Assembly: GCA_964436975.1 (NCBI GenBank) | Contig: CAYTET010000003.1 | Coordinates: 1 to 49,302, forward strand | DNA length: 49,302 nt | Origin: CAYTET01 sp964436975 | Lineage (GTDB): Bacteria; Bacillota_I; Bacilli_A; Erysipelotrichales; Erysipelotrichaceae | Direction: 5' to 3' | Shown here: positions 1-6,753 of the stretch, in pieces | Layout: each line of letters opens with the position of its first letter | How positions within the stretch are numbered: position 1 is the first letter of the stretch | Translations under genes and position numbers: made by a program | The notes under the pieces: model-generated | What the model was told of the DNA's origin: nothing | Database searches by the model: none | The model's input: the letters and a program-made list of their open reading frames with translations, nothing else

Positions 1-1
1 G

Positions 2-406
2 CTGTGTGAAGCCATTACTTCCAAAAATTATTCTTTTTTGAGAACCAACTTCCCGAACGGGGACATGGTCGGCCATACCGGTGATTACAATGCCACCATT
101 ATCGGCGTTGAAGCGGTTGATCTGTGCCTGGCGCGCATCATCAAAGCCTGCGATGCCGCCGGTGCGGTTCTGATTGTGACCGCTGACCATGGCAACGCTG
201 ATGAAATGTACCAGCCGGCCAAAAAGCCGGATGCCGTTCCGGTGCCCAAGACTTCCCATACCCTTAACAAGGTTCCGTTTATCATCTATAACAGCACTGC
301 TGCATTCAAGACGGGTGATTTCGGCCTGTCCAATGTTGCCGCTACCGTTGCCAAACTGCTGGGCCTGAAGCCCTCCGAGTACTGGAACGAGAGCATCATC
401 AAATAA
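2..406 (+). CDS. gpmI: 2,3-bisphosphoglycerate-independent phosphoglycerate mutase, C-terminal part (gpmI)
   Basis: This is the 3' end of a cofactor-independent phosphoglycerate mutase, which interconverts 3- and 2-phosphoglycerate in cytosolic glycolysis using two Mn ions. The reading frame is open from the first complete codon of the window, so the gene begins upstream. NFPNGDMVGHTG and the metal-binding TADHGNADEM motif are both present, followed by SHTLNKVPFI; all three are signatures of the alkaline-phosphatase-like phosphatase domain. The TTG at 38 is internal and not a start. The stop lies 2 bases before the next gene's ATG, so the two are probably cotranscribed. The identity is firm although the N-terminal part is not visible. 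Confidence 0.95.
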   Translation: MCEAITSKNYSFLRTNFPNGDMVGHTGDYNATIIGVEAVDLCLARIIKACDAAGAVLIVTADHGNADEMYQPAKKPDAVPVPKTSHTLNKVPFIIYNSTAAFKTGDFGLSNVAATVAKLLGLKPSEYWNESIIK

Positions 407-408
407 GC

Positions 409-900
409 ATGGACGCTATCTTCAATTTCTTTGCCGGTCTGGGCAATGACTTTGCCCTGTTTGTCATATCCATGATTCCTCTCATCGAGGAAAGAGGCGC
501 GATTATTTACGGGGCCGCGGCCGGCATGCCCTGGACCCATGTTCTGCCCATCTGCATGATTGCCAACGCTATCCCGGTGCCCTTTATCCTGGTTTTCGGC
601 CCCCGGCTGCTGAAATGGCTGCAGACCACCAAACTGCTGGGGCCCTTCTTTACCCGCTATGAAGCCAAGCTGGCGACCAAGGCCGCCCAGATTGACCGCT
701 ATAGTTTCTTTGCCCTGACGCTGTTTGTCGGCATTCCTATTCCCGGAACTGGCGCCTGGAGCGGCTCACTGATTTCCACTATTTTAAACATCAGGTTTAA
801 AAGGGCTTTGCCCTCCATCCTGCTGGGAATCCTGCTGGCCGGCATCATCATGACTCTGGCCTGCTACGGGGCCGTTGGCATCTTCAAATTGTTTGTATAG
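409..900 (+). CDS. Small multidrug-export family membrane protein (COG2426-like)
   Basis: This 163-residue integral membrane protein has four to five hydrophobic segments. It resembles the COG2426 / Sm_multidrug_ex family. The first helix ends in the family-type motif IPLIEERGAIIYGAAAGMPW (normally P-x-x-E-x-R-G-A-I-P), and a second motif GIPIPGTGAWSGSLI lies near residue 105. Length and layout fit the family. Family members are annotated as exporters, but transport has rarely been shown, so the substrate is unknown. The gene follows gpmI almost without a gap and is closed by a strong hairpin terminator, so it looks like the last gene of that operon. Confidence 0.8.
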   Translation: MDAIFNFFAGLGNDFALFVISMIPLIEERGAIIYGAAAGMPWTHVLPICMIANAIPVPFILVFGPRLLKWLQTTKLLGPFFTRYEAKLATKAAQIDRYSFFALTLFVGIPIPGTGAWSGSLISTILNIRFKRALPSILLGILLAGIIMTLACYGAVGIFKLFV

Positions 901-902
901 TC

Positions 903-944
903 AAAAGACCTGTCTCTGAATTTACAGCGGCAGGTCTTTTATTT
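903..944. terminator. Bidirectional intrinsic terminator between converging genes
   Basis: AAAAGACCTG and CAGGTCTTTT form a perfect 10-bp stem around an 18-base loop. There is a T-run on the plus side and, reading the other way, a T-run on the minus side. It sits between two converging genes and can serve both. Confidence 0.85.
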
Positions 945-953
945 ATGGTTTTG

Positions 954-1382
954 TCAGAGCAGAATATCCAGATTTAAGTCATATAACATGTCATTCATGT
1001 CAATGACCGATACCTGTTTGGTAAGACCGAACAGAATGGCGTTGTCCCGCTCATTTTTGCCATAAAGCTGCGGATAGCCGGTGATTTTCAGCAGCTGCTG
1101 GCATTCCGGAGCACTCAGCCCCAAGCCAAAGGCCAGCATTACCACTTTATCGCGGGTCGGGGTTTTTACGCCGGAAAAGATTTGATAGGCATAATGAACC
1201 TCGATGCCGGATTTGGCAATGACCTCCGCCTTTTTCAGTCCTTTTTCCTGCAGCAGCACCGCCAAAGCCCGGTCAACCCGCATGAAAGAAGGCGTGATCT
1301 CGTTCTTATTCGCCTGCAGATAATCGTTGTAATCATTGCTGCTGTTCATCATTTCAATTAACTGCCGGGTTGTTTTTTTCAT
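954..1382 (-). CDS. XRE-like helix-turn-helix regulator, kinase-linked type
   Basis: This 142-residue cytosolic protein has a putative DNA-binding HTH of the XRE/lambda-repressor kind at about residues 35-95 (ALAVLLQEKGLKKAEVIAKSG, then YQIFSGVKTPTRDKVVMLAFGLGL). A conserved tail follows, with LLKITGYPQLYGKNERDNAILFGL. I recognise this architecture as one that recurs in clostridial genomes next to Ser/Thr kinase genes; that is from memory, not a search. It is divergent from a kinase gene with only 50 bp between the starts, and a 15-bp palindrome lies in that gap. The ribosome site GAGGAAAG precedes the ATG. It probably represses or activates itself and the kinase unit; whether the kinase phosphorylates it is speculation. 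Confidence 0.75.
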   Translation of the reverse strand: MKKTTRQLIEMMNSSNDYNDYLQANKNEITPSFMRVDRALAVLLQEKGLKKAEVIAKSGIEVHYAYQIFSGVKTPTRDKVVMLAFGLGLSAPECQQLLKITGYPQLYGKNERDNAILFGLTKQVSVIDMNDMLYDLNLDILL

Positions 1383-1403
1383 ACTCTTTCCTCTGCGATA
1401 GTG

Positions 1404-1418
1404 CTACCATCTTGGTAG
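1404..1418. promoter_or_regulatory. Palindrome in the divergent HTH/kinase promoter, candidate operator
   Basis: CTACCA-TCT-TGGTAG is a perfect 6-bp inverted repeat. It lies in the 50-bp gap between the divergent regulator and kinase starts, where an operator would block both genes. CTACC/GGTAG arms recur in the inverted repeat at 2479-2579. Binding by the adjacent HTH protein is inferred only. Confidence 0.45.
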
Positions 1419-1432
1419 GGAGAATTCTTCTA

Positions 1433-2485
1433 ATGACCTCAAGCCTGTCAAATTCGTTTATCGGCGAAAATCTGAAGTTCCTCTGTTGCTTCAATGAACA
1501 GACCAGACTCGCTATTTATGAACCTGCCCATAAACTCTATATTGTTAAATGCGCCCCTTTATCCAGCCTGGACGTTTACCAGGATCTGGCCGCTATTGAC
1601 AATCCCCATCTGGCTAAGATCATCGGCATCTCTGTCAAGCCGGACCATCTCGAAGTAATAAGGGAGTATATTTCCGGTGATACCCTGGCAGACCGGCTGC
1701 GCAGCCATCATATTATGCCAGCCGATCAGGCCGTATCGATAGTCGTTGATGTCTGCGATGGCCTGGCTTCCATGCACAAGGCCGGCTATGTCCACCGTGA
1801 TATCAATCCCAACAATATCATTGTAACCGCCCAGAACAGCGCCGTCATCATTGATTTCGGCATTGCGCGCTCCTTCAGTCAGAACAAAGCCAGTGATACC
1901 GTCATTCTGGGAACTCCGGGCTATGCCGCTCCGGAACAGTTCGGCTTTTCCCAGAGCGACTGGCGCACCGATATCTACGCTGTCGGGGTGCTGCTCAATG
2001 TCATGCTGACCGGTCAGATGCCCAACCAGGCCAAAGCTGAAAAGCCCTATGGCCGGATTGTTAGCCGGTGTGTAGCTGTTGATTCAAAGAAGCGCTACAA
2101 GAATGTTGCTGATCTGCGCCAGGCTGTAACCGTGCTCAGCAATATTGCCAGCGGCCGGCCCTTGGACAATGTCATCAGTCAGATACCGGGACTGCGCAGT
2201 CCGTATCCGGTGGTCATTATCCTTTCCATCGTCGGCTATATCGCTGTTTTAATCCTGACTATAGCCACGTTTGCCACGGTCAAAAACAATGCTTACCTGC
2301 TGACTGCAGTCAGTTGGCTGTTCAGCGTGCTGATCCCTTATTTCTGCTTTAACAACTTCTTAAAGATCTGGGACCGGCTGCCCTTTTCGGCCGGGTCTTC
2401 TATAAAAAGCCAGCGCATCAGTTACACCCTGCTTGGAATCGGTTCCATTTTAATCGGCCTGCTCATCTTTGGATCAATTAACTGA
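1433..2485 (+). CDS. Membrane-anchored Ser/Thr protein kinase
   Basis: This 350-residue protein has an N-terminal kinase domain (about residues 10-255) and three to four C-terminal membrane helices (about 260-350), so the kinase faces the cytosol. Visible motifs are the ATP-lysine in LYIVKCA (K39), the catalytic loop HRDINPNN (D123, N128), DFG (141-143), GTPGYAAPEQ and DIYAVGVLL. The glycine-rich loop is not recognisable, the helix-C glutamate is not obvious, and the usual HRDxK lysine is Asn; the enzyme may still be active. ATG 1433 is preferred over the upstream in-frame codon at 1370 because it follows TAGGGAGA and avoids overlap with the divergent regulator. It heads a putative unit with the next two genes. 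Targets are unknown. Confidence 0.88.
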   Translation: MTSSLSNSFIGENLKFLCCFNEQTRLAIYEPAHKLYIVKCAPLSSLDVYQDLAAIDNPHLAKIIGISVKPDHLEVIREYISGDTLADRLRSHHIMPADQAVSIVVDVCDGLASMHKAGYVHRDINPNNIIVTAQNSAVIIDFGIARSFSQNKASDTVILGTPGYAAPEQFGFSQSDWRTDIYAVGVLLNVMLTGQMPNQAKAEKPYGRIVSRCVAVDSKKRYKNVADLRQAVTVLSNIASGRPLDNVISQIPGLRSPYPVVIILSIVGYIAVLILTIATFATVKNNAYLLTAVSWLFSVLIPYFCFNNFLKIWDRLPFSAGSSIKSQRISYTLLGIGSILIGLLIFGSIN

Positions 2486-2579
2486 CCTTTAAATTCTACC
2501 AGCAATCAAATGACGCTGTTATGCCGGCAGCATAACAAACCTGCGCCAATCTCGGTAGAATTTTTTTAATGTCAGTTAA
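2479..2579. repeat. Nested 101-bp inverted repeat after the kinase gene
   Basis: Three tiers of pairing are visible. TTAACTGAC (2479-2487) pairs with GTCAGTTAA (2571-2579). AAATTCTACC (2491-2500) pairs with GGTAGAATTT (2554-2563), which runs into T7. An apical hairpin GTTATGC-N5-GCATAAC lies at 2518-2536. The outer arm overlaps the kinase stop codon. The middle stem plus T-run could act as a terminator or attenuator before the downstream genes. The near-terminal inverted repeats of 23-26 bases also resemble a small non-autonomous element; no clear target duplication is visible. Confidence 0.6.
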
Positions 2580-2606
2580 ACTGACCAAAGGGGAAATCAT
2601 ACGCTT

Positions 2607-2990
2607 ATGAAGACAACAAAGTTAATCATCGGAATCATCAGCATTGTTTTAGCTGCTTTCATCGCCTTTCAGTCATTAGCTGCCGGCCTGGGCAACGCTA
2701 TTGCCGACAACGGTGAAACCAGCGGGGTCTCCGGACTGTTTGTGTCCGTCTGCATGTTGATTGCCGGCATTGTGGCAATCGCCAGCCGGCAGGGCAACGC
2801 CGGCGGCTTTGTGGCCGGCGGCTTCTATGTTTTAGCCGGTCTTATCGGCATCAGCAATTATGGTTCCTATACTGATCTAATGATCTGGGCTATTCTCTGC
2901 TTTATTTTCGCAGCGGTCTTTATCGTCGGTGGAATTATGACTAAGCGGAAAAAGACGACCCCGGATCAGCCGGCCGAAAGCCGGCAGTAG
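2607..2990 (+). CDS. Small membrane protein of unknown function
   Basis: This 127-residue protein has four predicted membrane helices (about residues 6-28, 43-60, 67-84 and 90-110) and a short charged cytosolic tail (KRKKTTPDQPAESRQ). No family motif is recognised; it looks like the small four-helix DUF proteins common in Bacillota. AAAGGGGA precedes the start by about 12 bases. It lies 9 bases before the lipoprotein gene and downstream of the kinase. These three genes and the regulator probably form one functional unit at the cell envelope. Confidence 0.75.
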   Translation: MKTTKLIIGIISIVLAAFIAFQSLAAGLGNAIADNGETSGVSGLFVSVCMLIAGIVAIASRQGNAGGFVAGGFYVLAGLIGISNYGSYTDLMIWAILCFIFAAVFIVGGIMTKRKKTTPDQPAESRQ

Positions 2991-2999
2991 GAGGCTCCA

Positions 3000-3887
3000 A
3001 TGAAAAAAATATTTGTACTCATGCTGACTGTTCTGCTTCTGCTTGCTGCCGCCGGCTGTTCATCCGGTTCGGATGACAGCAGCCAGAAGCCGGTTTCCGG
3101 TGATAGTGATCAAAACAGTTCTTCCGAAGACAGCCCGGCATCCATCAGTGAACAGGTCTGCTTTGAGCATGACGGCATCAGAGTAACGGCTAAATCTATC
3201 GACACCGACAGCATCTGGGGTGTCGGAGTTAAACTGCTGATTGAAAACGACTCGGCCAAAGATTATGCGGTTTCAACATCAGCCGTTATTGTCAACAACT
3301 GCATGATTACGGATCTGTTTTCCTGCGATGTAGCGGCCGGCAAAAAGGCTAACGACACCTTGTATCTGTCCTCTTCCGAACTGCAGGCCGCCGGCATCAC
3401 CAATATCGGCCAGATTGAAATCTATTTCTATGTCTTTGACAGTTCAAGTTATGAGACCGTTTATAAGGCCGACTGTGTCACAATAAAGACTTCGCAGTAT
3501 GATGCCATGGACACCACCGTCAATGACGCCGGTGCGGAGCTTTATAACAAAAACGGCATCCGCATCGTCGGCAAGTATGTTGACGAAAATACCTTCTGGG
3601 GCTCGGCGGTACTGCTATTCATTGAAAACAAAACCAGCCAGAACATCACGGTAACCTGCGATGATATGTCGGTAAACGGCTTTATGGTAGATGCCCTGTT
3701 TTCAGCCACGGTTTATGCCGGTAAATATACTATCGATGACATTACCATCTTCTCAAGCTCACTGGAAGAAAACGATATCACCAGCATTGATGATATCGAA
3801 GTGAAGTTTGAAATCTACAATGCCGACACCTTCAAGACCATAGCGGAAACCGGTGCCCTGAAGTTTTCGGCCAAGCAAAGCAGCTAA
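3000..3887 (+). CDS. Lipoprotein with two copies of one extracellular domain
   Basis: This 295-residue protein has a lipoprotein signal, with MKK, a leucine-rich core and cleavage before Cys20 (AAGC), then a Ser/Asp-rich tether. Two homologous domains of about 110 residues follow (about 50-165 and 178-290). Each runs GIRx(V)xxK...W G...LLIEN......N..M.D.LFS..V.AGK...D....SS.L....I..I..I......D....T. This resembles a DUF-type module often seen in clostridial surface proteins, probably a beta-sandwich. GGAGG lies 6 bases before the ATG. The protein should sit outside the membrane, so it is a candidate ligand-binding partner for the small membrane protein and kinase. No function can be assigned. 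Confidence 0.8.
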   Translation: MKKIFVLMLTVLLLLAAAGCSSGSDDSSQKPVSGDSDQNSSSEDSPASISEQVCFEHDGIRVTAKSIDTDSIWGVGVKLLIENDSAKDYAVSTSAVIVNNCMITDLFSCDVAAGKKANDTLYLSSSELQAAGITNIGQIEIYFYVFDSSSYETVYKADCVTIKTSQYDAMDTTVNDAGAELYNKNGIRIVGKYVDENTFWGSAVLLFIENKTSQNITVTCDDMSVNGFMVDALFSATVYAGKYTIDDITIFSSSLEENDITSIDDIEVKFEIYNADTFKTIAETGALKFSAKQSS

Positions 3888-3925
3888 ACTGTTGTTCGGC
3901 TTTATCTGAAGAAAAAACAATATAG

Positions 3926-3966
3926 AAAACGGCCGGAGTGGTTTAACACATCACTCCGGCCGTTCT
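3926..3966. terminator. Bidirectional terminator
   Basis: ACGGCCGGAGTG (3929-3940) and CACTCCGGCCGT (3952-3963) form a perfect 12-bp GC-rich stem around 11 bases. T-rich flanks lie on both sides. It separates the lipoprotein gene from the converging phosphatase operon. Confidence 0.88.
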
Positions 3967-4824
3967 TCATTTTTTCTTAGCCATGGCGGTAACCGCCGAC
4001 AGCCGTCGTATTATTTCCATATAGTTGTTTTTCTGGTGTGGGAACTCACATTCACTGCAGTCTTTTATCCCCTGTTCAGTGTATGTGAAACTGCCGCCGC
4101 ATTGATCGCCCAGACAGTACAGCGGGCAGTAGCAGAACAGGCAGTTGAACAGTTCCTTATCCATCGGATGGCACGGAAAGAATTCACAGGTCCGGTTCTG
4201 GACAAAGGCATAGTGGGCATCCTGCCATTTATCATCTTCACTTATGGGCAGCCGGCAGTAGCTGACCGGAACATTATTCTCAAAAGTAATCGCAAAGCCG
4301 CGGCCGCAGTCAATGCTCCAGCCGTTGATGCCTCTCTTTTCCAGAGGGAACAGCTGGTCCATCAGCGCGGCACCGATGCCACCGTGGGTAAAGACAATGG
4401 CGTCCGGCTCCTCTTTTTGCAGCTGAACCAGACCGCTGTATACCCGGGCGCTGGCCTGGGTCCAGGACTCGCCGTCAGGAAAAGGAATCTCCGGATGATC
4501 GCCGCCCCACCAGTGGCGGTAGGCCGGTGTATTGATGACGTCATCTTCCTTCACCATTTCCAGCTGGCCGAAGTTGATTTCCTTGAAAGCCGGCAGCAGA
4601 TCATAGTCAATATCGCCGTAGATTACTTTCAGGGTTTGGATGGTCCGCTTCAGTCCCGAGGCATAGACCCGGCAGCCGGCCGGATCCGGATAACCGCCCT
4701 GCTGTTTCAGCTGCCGCAGCTGGTCAAGGCCTTTGGCATTGACATCAACATCACTGAAGCCGCAGTAAGTATTCAGCGGCAGCGCATCAGTCTGGCCGTG
4801 GCGTATCAGATAAAGGTGTTTCAT
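3967..4824 (-). CDS. Histidine phosphatase fused to a Cys-rich small domain
   Basis: This 285-residue protein has an N-terminal phosphoglycerate-mutase-like histidine phosphatase domain (about 1-205). The phospho-His motif LIRHGQT is near residue 8 and the second catalytic His is in FTHGG. A C-terminal cysteine-rich domain (about 208-270) matches the Cys-rich small domain (PF04071/COG2158 type): FFPCHPM, FNCLFCYCPLYCLGDQCGG and GIKDCSECEFPH. That domain is thought to bind a metal and often occurs near cobalamin genes, so an alpha-ribazole phosphatase (CobC-like) role is possible, but no cobalamin genes are here. It is the last gene of three overlapping paralogues; its ATG overlaps the previous stop by 4 bases. 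Confidence 0.88.
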   Translation of the reverse strand: MKHLYLIRHGQTDALPLNTYCGFSDVDVNAKGLDQLRQLKQQGGYPDPAGCRVYASGLKRTIQTLKVIYGDIDYDLLPAFKEINFGQLEMVKEDDVINTPAYRHWWGGDHPEIPFPDGESWTQASARVYSGLVQLQKEEPDAIVFTHGGIGAALMDQLFPLEKRGINGWSIDCGRGFAITFENNVPVSYCRLPISEDDKWQDAHYAFVQNRTCEFFPCHPMDKELFNCLFCYCPLYCLGDQCGGSFTYTEQGIKDCSECEFPHQKNNYMEIIRRLSAVTAMAKKK

Positions 4825-5420
4825 TTCAAATCCTCCGTATACTCACACCCGGCCGGCAGTCCTTCAACCGCGACGATTCTGTCGTTATTCCAGACCATCT
4901 TGACACCGCAGCCGCATTTGATTACCTGCGGGCGGCCATCCGCAGATGTCACAGCCTGCGGCCACATTCGGCCCAGCAACATTGAGGACTGACCGCCATG
5001 GCCAACCAGCAGACAATCCTGATGGCGCTGAAGCAGTATTCTTATCCCCTCACAGCCGCGGTCTGTGACCTGCTGCCATGACTCGCCGTTGGGAAACGGA
5101 ACCTTCATATCCGTGAAAGGATTATCCAGATCTTTAAATACCGGCAGCACCTTATTCTCATAATCGCCGAAGTTGATCTCCTTGAACTGGGGCATCACCT
5201 CATATTCAATGTCGCCGTATAAAGCCTGCAGGGTTTCAATTGTTCTGACTAAGCCGCTGACATAGACCTTCAGTCCGGTTATATCCGGATAGCCGCCGGC
5301 GGCTTTCATCTGCTTAAGCCGGTCAATCCCCGGCTGGCTCAGATGAACATCGGTCCAGCCGCAGTTGAGATGCTGCGGCATCGCTGTCGTCAGACCATGA
5401 CGAATAAAATACAGTATCAT
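4821..5420 (-). CDS. Histidine phosphatase family protein
   Basis: This 199-residue single-domain protein is a phosphoglycerate-mutase-like histidine phosphatase. FIRHGLT sits near residue 5, the shared block LKVYVSGLVRTIETLQALYGD is central, EINFGDYE follows, and LLVGHGGQ carries the second His. It starts MILYFIRHG like its upstream paralogue. ATGA overlaps on both sides imply translational coupling with both neighbours. Substrate unknown; the three copies probably arose by tandem duplication and may act on related phosphorylated small molecules. Confidence 0.88.
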   Translation of the reverse strand: MILYFIRHGLTTAMPQHLNCGWTDVHLSQPGIDRLKQMKAAGGYPDITGLKVYVSGLVRTIETLQALYGDIEYEVMPQFKEINFGDYENKVLPVFKDLDNPFTDMKVPFPNGESWQQVTDRGCEGIRILLQRHQDCLLVGHGGQSSMLLGRMWPQAVTSADGRPQVIKCGCGVKMVWNNDRIVAVEGLPAGCEYTEDLK

Positions 5421-6025
5421 GACGGCTGCTCCATATAATCCACATCATCCGGCAGCGGGGTAATTGTATCCGGCTGGCCGTTGATAAAGGTCATCCGGCA
5501 GCCATAGCCATAGCGTGGGATTGCCACAGCCCCGCTGAAATGCTTAAACGAACCGGGAAACATCGTCTCGGCCAGTTTGCCAATAAGGGCCCCGTGGCCA
5601 ACCACTAAGGCATCCTGATCCAGAGCCACCAGCTTGGCACAGGCCTGATGGCCGCGGGTCAGGGCTCCGGTAATGGATTCGCCATCCGGAAACGGCACAG
5701 TAATGCCGGATCCGTTCTGCTTCAGCCATGCCAGCATTTCCGGATCGTCCCGCCGGCGCATCTCAAAGCAACCAAAATCCATCTCCCTGAAATCAGGCAG
5801 AATATCATGCTTAACATCGCCGTACAGCACTTCTAAAGTCTGCTCGGCTCTTTTCATTCCGCTGGTGTAAACATGCAGACCATCAATACAGGGATACCCG
5901 CCCTTTTCCTTCAGCGCCTTCAGTTCATCAATTCCGCCCTGGCACAGTTCAATGTCAGTGCTGCCGCACATCAGGAATTCATTCTTGCCATACGTACGCC
6001 CGTGTCTAATAAGGTACAGAATCAT
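5417..6025 (-). CDS. Histidine phosphatase family protein, first gene of the trio
   Basis: This 202-residue histidine phosphatase carries LIRHGRT, SGMKRAEQTLEVLYGD, EMDFGCFE and VVGHGALIG. Two adjacent ATG codons occur (6028 and 6025). The second is chosen because GGAGG lies 7 bases before it and the protein then begins MILYLIRHG like its sister. A longer in-frame extension reaching 6100 has no ribosome site and would overlap the next gene. It is 40-odd per cent similar by eye to the next gene downstream. A 70-bp AT-rich gap separates it from the RloB-like gene, so the promoter should be there. Confidence 0.88.
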   Translation of the reverse strand: MILYLIRHGRTYGKNEFLMCGSTDIELCQGGIDELKALKEKGGYPCIDGLHVYTSGMKRAEQTLEVLYGDVKHDILPDFREMDFGCFEMRRRDDPEMLAWLKQNGSGITVPFPDGESITGALTRGHQACAKLVALDQDALVVGHGALIGKLAETMFPGSFKHFSGAVAIPRYGYGCRMTFINGQPDTITPLPDDVDYMEQPS

Positions 6026-6096
6026 CATTACGCCTCCATATAATGCATAAATGATAACACAATGCCGTATAGGGGGCTTACATTTAACTGCCTTTA

Positions 6097-6753
6097 TCAA
6101 CCAATTACTGAATTATTTTTATCAAAACTATTTTCAATATTTTCTAACAGGATTTGGACTATTTTATACACATCTGTCCTTGGATTACTAAACTCAACAG
6201 TTGCTAGGTAACCATAATTCAAATGATGTTTATCAAGTTTTTGACAATTGATGACAGCGTTATGCGTTAATGGATAGTATCTTTCAAAATCACATCTGCT
6301 TTTCATATATTGGGGGACATGTTTTTGTAATTCTTCTATTACTTTGCGACTATTTGAATAAGGCCTATTTGAATAACCGAAATGCTCCAAATACCATATT
6401 TCAAAACATGGATTAGATGAAATAATCGTGATTTTTGCTGTCTCTGCCATGGTCTTGGCACATTTAAAACAACTCTCTTTGGTACTGTCTGCATCTAAAT
6501 CAAAAACACAGAAAGCAAGGTCTCCTTTCATTAAGTCCTGTTTTTTTTTATTATTAATTGTTTTTCTTACAATGCCGACGGGATCAGTTTCGTTTCCTGA
6601 AGAAAAAATTATATGATATTTGTTTTGTGCTCTTTCTAATTCACGAAAATACAATTGTTCCGTTTTGTTTCGCCCTTCGGTGCCAATAAGAATAATTCTC
6701 TTTCTCTTCCTGGTTATCGTATTCTTCTTAATCTCTGCGATTCTCTTTACCAT
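6097..6753 (-). CDS. RloB-like Toprim-type protein, probable defence effector
   Basis: This 218-residue protein resembles the RloB family. A basic N-terminus precedes the strand-loop motif GTEGRNKTEQLYF (E26, E32), FDLDAD (D85, D87) and the family block SNPCFEIWYLEHF (about 113-125). The EG...DxD arrangement is Toprim-like, as in nuclease partners of OLD/AAA15 ATPases. Its start overlaps the ATPase gene by 7 bases, so the two are translationally coupled. The pair is markedly more AT-rich than the flanking genes, which fits horizontal acquisition. RloAB-type pairs are found in restriction loci and PARIS-like systems use an ATPase plus Toprim protein; a defence role here is inference from that parallel. 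Confidence 0.8.
   Translation of the reverse strand: MVKRIAEIKKNTITRKRKRIILIGTEGRNKTEQLYFRELERAQNKYHIIFSSGNETDPVGIVRKTINNKKKQDLMKGDLAFCVFDLDADSTKESCFKCAKTMAETAKITIISSNPCFEIWYLEHFGYSNRPYSNSRKVIEELQKHVPQYMKSRCDFERYYPLTHNAVINCQKLDKHHLNYGYLATVEFSNPRTDVYKIVQILLENIENSFDKNNSVIG

Noticed and set aside
1370..1432. The upstream codon 1370 as the kinase start
   Set aside because: No ribosome site precedes it, and it overlaps the divergent regulator's start and the palindrome.
2600..2990. Insertion sequences, CRISPR arrays and tRNA or rRNA genes anywhere in the window
   Set aside because: No transposase, regular spacer-repeat array, cloverleaf or rRNA sequence was seen on either strand; the coordinates are only a placeholder for a window-wide negative.
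4036..4992. A 318-codon open frame on the plus strand opposite the histidine phosphatases
   Set aside because: It lacks a family motif and ribosome site and lies antisense to clear phosphatase genes; it is a codon-bias shadow.
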